From positions 1 through 6,966 of the forward strand of contig JAKANV010000036.1 in the NCBI GenBank assembly GCA_021823605.1: DNA of 6,966 bases, given 5' to 3'. The notes beneath the pieces are model-generated. The model worked only from the letters and a program-made list of their open reading frames with translations, made no database searches and was not told the origin of the DNA. Origin of the DNA: a bacterium (GTDB taxonomy: Bacteria; Patescibacteriota; CPR2; UBA1875; JAJYID01). The stretch's first letter is position 1. Each line of letters begins with the position of its first letter. Of the stretch, positions 6,618 through 6,966 are shown in pieces. A program made the translations under genes and the position numbers.

Positions 6618-6966
6618 TATATTTCTTCTCTTTCAATAATCTTAAAATATAAGTTATCTTCCTCTATCCTAAATGTTTTTTTAATGAATTCCTTTAGCTT
6701 ATTAAAATCAAATTTCTTACAACTAAAAATATCCAAACAAAACTGATTATTCCCCTTAAAGGTATGTATTGAAATGTGCGAAAAATCTATAATTGCAAAT
6801 GCAGATAATCCCGGATTCTGTGGAACACCATCTGCAACCGCAGGTCCAAAAATAATTCTCATGTCAATCAACCTTGCTATCTCCTTAATTAACTCGACAA
6901 TAAATTCTTTATCATCTAACTCTTTTTGAACCTTCGCATCTATAATTAACTGATATCTACTTCGCA
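6617..6966 (-). CDS. SpeD-like pyruvoyl-dependent decarboxylase (5' end beyond the window)
   Basis: The frame is open to the right edge, so the TTG at 6871 is internal, not the start. Of about 130 residues expected, 115 are visible. The sequence matches the S-adenosylmethionine decarboxylase family: the N-terminal helix region ([15 protein letters not shown]), then SHISIHTF with the serine (codon 6781-6779) that becomes the pyruvoyl group, the catalytic His five residues on, and the Cys of DIFSC. In known SpeD the serine follows Glu (ESH) and the next motif is HTWPE; here these are FSH and HTFKG. Such SpeD relatives can decarboxylate arginine or ornithine instead, including in Patescibacteria, so the substrate is open and no symbol is given. 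It is probably co-transcribed and co-translated with gyrA. Confidence 0.88.
   Translation of the reverse strand, partial: RSRYQLIIDAKVQKELDDKEFIVELIKEIARLIDMRIIFGPAVADGVPQNPGLSAFAIIDFSHISIHTFKGNNQFCLDIFSCKKFDFNKLKEFIKKTFRIEEDNLYFKIIEREEI

Overview
The window looks like a piece of a small, AT-rich bacterial genome, most likely from the Candidate Phyla Radiation (Patescibacteria). The evidence is a 16S 5' domain with a shortened V1 helix, a lamin-tail-domain surface protein of the kind frequent in these genomes, short hypothetical genes, and a stand-alone SpeD-like gene. The phylum-level placement is an inference from recall, not from a database search.

Layout. Positions 1-335 hold the 5' end of a 16S rRNA gene on the minus strand, cut by the window edge. 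Its leader (336 to about 557) carries a strong promoter, a boxA-like site and hairpins just upstream of the mature 5' end. One leader segment is perfectly complementary to the first conserved bases of 16S. Divergent from it, a plus-strand gene (666-1154) with its own promoter and ribosome binding site encodes a small acidic helical protein of unknown function. All remaining genes are on the minus strand. A two-gene unit (1746-1169) encodes a 57-residue zinc ribbon protein, possibly from a leaderless mRNA, and a three-helix membrane protein. Upstream of it, behind a GAAA-loop terminator, is a 506-residue secreted, membrane-anchored lamin-tail-domain protein (3359-1839).

The 432-base gap 3360-3791 has no convincing gene. 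It has a near-consensus promoter directly after the gyrA stop, followed by about 240 bases whose two ends pair with each other and enclose two long hairpins. Wobble pairs favour the minus strand. I do not recognise the family; this is the best candidate here for an undescribed element, either an independent noncoding RNA or a structured leader of the lamin-tail-domain gene.

At the right end, gyrA (6617-3792) encodes a complete DNA gyrase A subunit with an unusual 94-residue lysine-rich C-terminal tail. Its start codon overlaps by one base the stop of a SpeD-like pyruvoyl decarboxylase gene, which runs off the window. That protein keeps the pyruvoyl serine but has lost the usual preceding glutamate, so its substrate may not be S-adenosylmethionine.
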